From the NCBI GenBank assembly GCA_025266875.1, contig JALLLT010000040.1, forward strand, positions 1 to 64,000: a stretch of 64,000 bases of DNA, written 5' to 3'. Of the stretch, positions 60,001-64,000 are shown piece by piece (the first letter of the stretch is position 1; each line of letters begins with the position of its first letter). The notes beneath the pieces were generated by a model, which ran no database searches, was not told the origin of the DNA, and saw nothing but the letters and a program-made list of their open reading frames with translations. The position numbers and the translations under genes are program-made. The DNA is from Fennellomyces sp. T-0311. Lineage: Eukaryota > Mucoromycota > Mucoromycetes > Mucorales > Lichtheimiaceae.

Positions 60001-62120
60001 CTTTGATTGGAACGTTCGCGCCTCAGGAGTTTCTGTCACTGCTCTCGGTTTCACCTTTACCGGTATCAGCATAGACAAGATCGTCACGCTGAATGGTTGT
60101 AATGGTTTCCGTGGTGCTGTCCTCATCAACTCGTTTGACTTGCCATCTAACCATCCTGACGGAGGTATCACTCTCAATGCCAATACTTCGATCAACAATC
60201 CAAGCCAAATTGGATTCAGCTTGTCTGGTGCTTCTTTTGCAGGGTATTACAAGGATGTTGAGCTTGGTCTGTTGTCTTCAGTTGGTGCTACTACGATTGC
60301 TCCCAAAGCTGTTTCCAATATTCCGATGACCGGTCGATTAGTGCCGCAAGAAGGAGCTGCCCTCGAAACTGTCACAGAAGTGTTCAAGAACTATCTTGCA
60401 GCCAAGGACAGTCTGTTGACAGTCAAGGGTGTTTCTGGATCTGGACCTGGTGGTCAAGTTGGTTGGCTCACAGCTGGTTTCAAGACTATTTCAATCGACA
60501 ATGTACTGATGCCTGGCCCTGATACTCCTCCAGAGCTCATCTCATCCATCAGTATGAGGAACCTGCAAATGGATTTCACGAAGGGTGCATATTCTCCTAT
60601 CTCTGGATCCACTCAAGTTGAAGCACAGTTACAAAGTCCATTTGGCTTTCCTCTTGGTGTCAGTCAGCTTAATATGGATGTCGTTGCAGGATCGGATGGT
60701 CATGATATCGCCAGCCTCAAAGTCCCCAATTCTCCAGCAACAACGAGCGAGACCGGTTTGGTTACTACACAATTCTCGGATGTTCCTTTCGCCGTATTCA
60801 GCGACGCTCATCCACACTTTGATGCCTTCGTCAAGGTAATGACCGAAGCAGCCAACGTGTCATTTGATTTGTCCGGTGCCAGCAATGCTGTGGCTGAAAC
60901 AGCAATTGGCGCTATTTCTCTCGACGGCGTTGCATTTGATCTCAACACTGGCTTAGCTGGTAAGTTTATTGTGCATGAATGTTTACTAACTTTACTAATA
61001 CTTCGTAAAAACGAAAACAGGCTTCAACAACTTTGGTGGCAAGGCTGAAGTATTGAGTACAGCTGTTACTGGCGGTAACAAAGACTACGTCATCGTCAGT
61101 GCCAAAATCGCAATGGACAATCCTTCACAGATCACCATCTCGTTAGGCGACATGCGTCTCGATGCCTACATGGACGAGTTCGACGCGAAGATTGGTGACG
61201 CTACTGTCAAGGATGCCACGATCTTGCCGGGCGCAAACACACTGGACGCAGAGATGCACATGTACAGCGACAACACCAAAGCACTCAGCCAACTTTTGAG
61301 CAACTACATGACTGCAGCTGTGATCGCATTGACGGTGAGAGGTTCAGAGCAATCCAGCGGTACGGAGTCACTCAAGGATGGTCTGGCAACAGTTAACTTG
61401 AAAACAAGTATCACGGGTATCAGCGACAAACTCGTCGTCCTGGCATATGTGTATCCTGAAATCACTACTGAAATTTCGGGATCAACCGCTGTGACACTGT
61501 ACAATCCACTCCAGACGTCGTTCACTCTCCTTTCAGTGAAGGCTTCAGTTACTTCAATCAATAAGGCAGGCAATCATTTCCTTCTTGGTACCGTTGATCA
61601 TACCTTGGAAGCACCCCTGACTGTTGGGGCCGGCCAGGAAGCAACAACTGACAAATTGCCTGTCGAACTGAATTTGGCTCTTGATACCTTCCTTGATGTC
61701 ATTGGTTTCCTGCTCGATAGCGATCCCAAGATTGATATAACACAAAATGTATCCCTTCTGGTAGGAAGTAATGATGGCTTCCATGCTGAGGTCTATTATT
61801 ACCAAAACGAAGTACCAGCGATTATAGAGCTGGACCTTCTTGGGCTATCTCCAAGTGCATTGAACGTTTCCTCAATACTCGGTAGAATGGGTATGCAACC
61901 TTCTTCCAGTGCTGCACCTTCTTCGGCTTCATCTTTCGCTGTGTCCACCACTGCTTCAAGTTCTCCAACCGATGGTAATGATTCATCTGGTGATGAACAT
62001 ACTCCTACACCTGAACCAACTGACGATGATGATGACTCAAGTTCACCGACAGCCACTACTGATGAACCTTCTTCTGATGGTGACGGCGGTTTACCGGGAT
62101 GGCTTTGGCCATTTAACTAA
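57035..62120 (+). CDS. large Tag1-like membrane protein with repeated DUF3712/LEA-type domains
   Basis: Four exons (57035-57687, 57746-57786, 57861-60959, 61021-62120) keep phase and sum to 4893 nt, 1630 residues. A short cytosolic N-terminus ends in a Pro run and basic RRRFWKQKK. Then comes one hydrophobic helix (about residues 64-90, WIICSIITVIIVIVIILLII), so this is a type II membrane protein. The long outer or lumenal part repeats a beta-rich module recognisable by NTGPFSADIKFHNPI / NTGPLAAEINFPEPL and by LPANAPEGGIS / LPSNHPDGGIT, as in fungal Tag1 (vacuolar) and DUF3712 proteins. The C-terminus is Ser/Thr/Asp-rich and ends WLWPFN. Exon 2 is a 41-nt microexon whose downstream intron starts with GC (GCAAGT). 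Function beyond family membership is uncertain. Confidence 0.86.
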
Positions 62121-62974
62121 CGTATGTTACGAACCTGTGTCATAATCATCAACTAACTCATGCTTAGATCTATGAATATTGTTCTACTTTCAATCTCCTA
62201 TGGATTGCTATGTCGACATTTACAGTAAAGACATTATTTGCGGGAAGAACATCCCCTTTTCCCCCGTACTTTGTAACCAGTCATATGTATCTATAGTTTT
62301 TTTAAGTATCTATTTCTGATGTACTTATTTCCTATCCTTTTAATCATATTCAATCATTGTACTCATTTTGATATTTGTCTTTACAATACACAACGAGCAA
62401 ATTGTACGTATGCTTGTATACATAAACCAATATTTCAACGTGGTGAATGTCATTCACTACCGTATCTGTGTCATTATCTAGAGATTATCTGTACTTGACT
62501 GCACATGACCCCATTACTATCATCGATAAAACATATTAAAACGTCATCATTATTGCAACATATTGCATCATTTCTACGATAGCAGCAAACCTTCAGCTAC
62601 AGTGCTTTGTATACGTGCATAGTTGCCACTTTCAATACATTCATAGAAATACTTTTTTTTACTATGCGAGACATAGAAAGTAGTACGTATCGAAGCTATA
62701 AATTGGATGGTGCTTGAGCTTTGTAGTATACTCGTGTAACCGGAGCCTTCGTGAAAGTGCTCACTCATTAATCCCGATGATCTCTAATTTTAAACAAAGT
62801 CTCCAACGTGATCTGCGTGAATTAGGACGCCAAGGTACGTTGGAATAGTAACTAATTGCTAAGTGTTGTAGTGCTTCTGTGGTTGACAGCATTTGCTAAT
62901 CCACGCAAAGTGAAAACAAGCTCCGCGCCTGCACCCAGACCCTTTTTGTCTGAAACAAGACGATTTCGTGGACA
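62121..62974. other. intergenic region with a possible small spliced ORF
   Basis: 3' region of the Tag1-like gene, then nothing clear until an ATG at 62777 (MISNFKQSLQRDLRELGRQ). This splices at GTACGT to an acceptor TTGTAG near 62870 and continues about 45 codons to a TGA at 63003-63005, overlapping the start of the next gene in another frame. It would be a basic 64-residue protein of unknown type or a regulatory upstream ORF, or chance. Confidence 0.3.
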
Positions 62975-63452
62975 ATGGTGGATGACAATGAACCACAATT
63001 CCTGATTCACCAGGACACGCACCTGTACATTACCGAGCCCATTTACTTTCAGCTTGTGCAAATGAACAAGTCCATGTTCATTTGGATCGGGAAACAGAAC
63101 GCCAATATGAAAGATCTATCAATCGCCATGCCACCGTTCGGAAGTCAGGTATAAGAACGAGTTCGCAACGAAAGGCAATATGAAATAACACATGAAAAAC
63201 GTCTAGTCGATGGCAGCAGTGACTACTGTTCTGGGTCAAGATGTTTCAGAACAGAGCTGTAACCTTGCAAGACGACTGGGTAAAAGAAGGGTTTATGCGA
63301 AAAGGGGGATGTAACTCTAAATCATTTTTCACGTAGCTACTAAATATGGACAGCAGTTCTTCGTGTCGTTGGATATCGGAAATCAGGATGAGATGCTTGT
63401 GGCTTTTGTTGAGAAAAAACTGTCCACGATCATTAAAAGACTATTGACTTGA
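62975..63452 (+). CDS. PSMG4: proteasome assembly chaperone 4 (PSMG4/PAC4 family)
   Basis: Helps build the alpha ring of the 20S proteasome, normally as a dimer with PAC3. Three exons (62975-63148, 63207-63279, 63337-63452) sum to 363 nt, 120 residues, against about 123 in the human protein. The diagnostic run is present: QMNKSMFIWIGKQNANMKDL followed by SIAMPPFGSQ, then TTVLGQDVSEQSCNLARRLA, then TKYGQQFFVSLDIGNQ and EKKLSTIIKRL. This corresponds segment by segment to the family (FxWxG, LSxAM, ...SxxLARxxxxQxFVS, VExxxxxx). The start is the first in-frame ATG (62975-62977). Exon boundaries fit GT-AG rules and keep phase. Confidence 0.83.
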
Positions 63453-63600
63453 TAAAAAAGAGAGCTTACGCAATCTGTTACCTGAATGAGATGTCGTTTT
63501 AGCAAGAACATTAATAGTCAGCTGTCTCGCAAAACGTAATTTAAAAAGCAAGCTCGTGCCACGAAGCGCGTTTCTTCCTCTTTTTCTTCATCCTTTCGTC

Positions 63601-64000
63601 ATGAGCGAATCCCCCGTTAAACTCGACGCCGGTGTTATCCCTACCAAGGATACAAAGATCATTCTCGGTGGTGCTGTCAAAGTGCCTCCTATCGGTAATG
63701 ATCAGCGATGTCGTGGGTAAATCCAAAAAATGGTGACTCAACTGTAACTCTCCTAGCTATCGGCTGCTGGCAGTGGGGTGATACCAATGGTAAGTGGCTA
63801 GTGGTTACAGAAACCGGTAGAACACGCGCTTATGCGTTCTTTCTATAGTTTGGGCTTGGACACCTGAAGCAGAGAAGGATGCCAAGGAAGCGTTTGATGC
63901 TGCTATTGAGCTGGGGATCCCCTTCTATGATACCGGTACGATATTTCACTTTGTAAAATGCTTTGGCCTTAACCGAAGTCGTCGTGCCGACAGCCGAGGT
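63601..64000 (+). CDS. aldo-keto reductase, 5' part; continues past the window
   Basis: The ATG at 63601 is preceded by a pyrimidine-rich leader (about 63568-63600). Exon 1 encodes MSESPVKLDAGVIPTKDTKI and ILGGAVKVPPI. After a GTAATG...CTAG intron comes AIGCWQWGDTN. After a second intron come WAWTPEAEKDAKEAFDAAIE and LGIPFYDT, then a donor GTACG near 63937. The I-G-x-x-x-x-x-G-D start and the helix leading to FYDT, whose Asp is the family's catalytic-tetrad Asp, mark the NADPH-dependent aldo-keto reductase fold. The Tyr, Lys and His of the tetrad lie outside the window, so activity cannot be judged. Confidence 0.85.

Noticed and set aside
1..64000. tRNA, rRNA, CRISPR, riboswitch and secondary-metabolite cluster searches by eye
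   Set aside because: No cloverleaf-type B-box context, rRNA stretch, spaced repeats or backbone synthase was found. A tRNA scan would settle the tRNA point.

Overview
The window looks like nuclear DNA of a filamentous, early-diverging fungus, most likely Mucoromycota (inference). The DNA is AT-rich. Genes carry many short introns of about 50-75 nt with GTRAGT-type donors, and eukaryote-only families are present: gamma-SNAP, PIP5K, a PACT centrosome protein, a proteasome assembly chaperone and an F-box/LRR protein. No rRNA, clear tRNA, CRISPR or bacterial operon was seen.

Region 1 (1-26.8 kb): after the 3' end of an unrecognised gene come six tandem, same-strand (minus) genes for long-chain fatty alcohol oxidase (FAO, GMC flavoenzyme family). 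They share one seven-exon layout and TATA-type promoters. The third copy carries an apparent one-base frameshift. A decayed seventh copy, with its upstream region, lies at 26.1-26.8 kb. Two MITE-like inverted-repeat elements sit in the gaps.

Region 2 (26.8-32.3 kb): a compact housekeeping block with gamma-SNAP (+), phosphatidylinositol-4-phosphate 5-kinase (-) and a sugar-nucleotide Nudix hydrolase (-).

Region 3 (32.3-45.7 kb): gene-poor and repeat-rich. It holds two solo LTRs of one family, each with a perfect 5-bp target duplication; an unrecognised ORF; a broken AT-hook-like ORF; a compact 292-aa PACT-domain gene; a frame-broken F-box/LRR gene; and a GC-richer island with a 53-bp tandem repeat.

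Region 4 (45.7-53 kb): two paralogous minus-strand genes for cytochrome b5-acyl-CoA dehydrogenase fusions. Both end in the peroxisomal signal AKL and share a duplicated promoter block. A decayed LRR-like remnant lies between them.

Region 5 (57-64 kb): a 1630-aa Tag1/DUF3712-like membrane protein, the proteasome assembly chaperone PAC4 and the 5' end of an aldo-keto reductase.

Taken together, the expanded FAO family (fatty alcohol to fatty aldehyde) and the peroxisomal acyl-CoA dehydrogenases suggest a lineage that has multiplied genes for using long-chain alcohols and fatty acids. The sequence shows the domains and signals; the shared physiology is inference.
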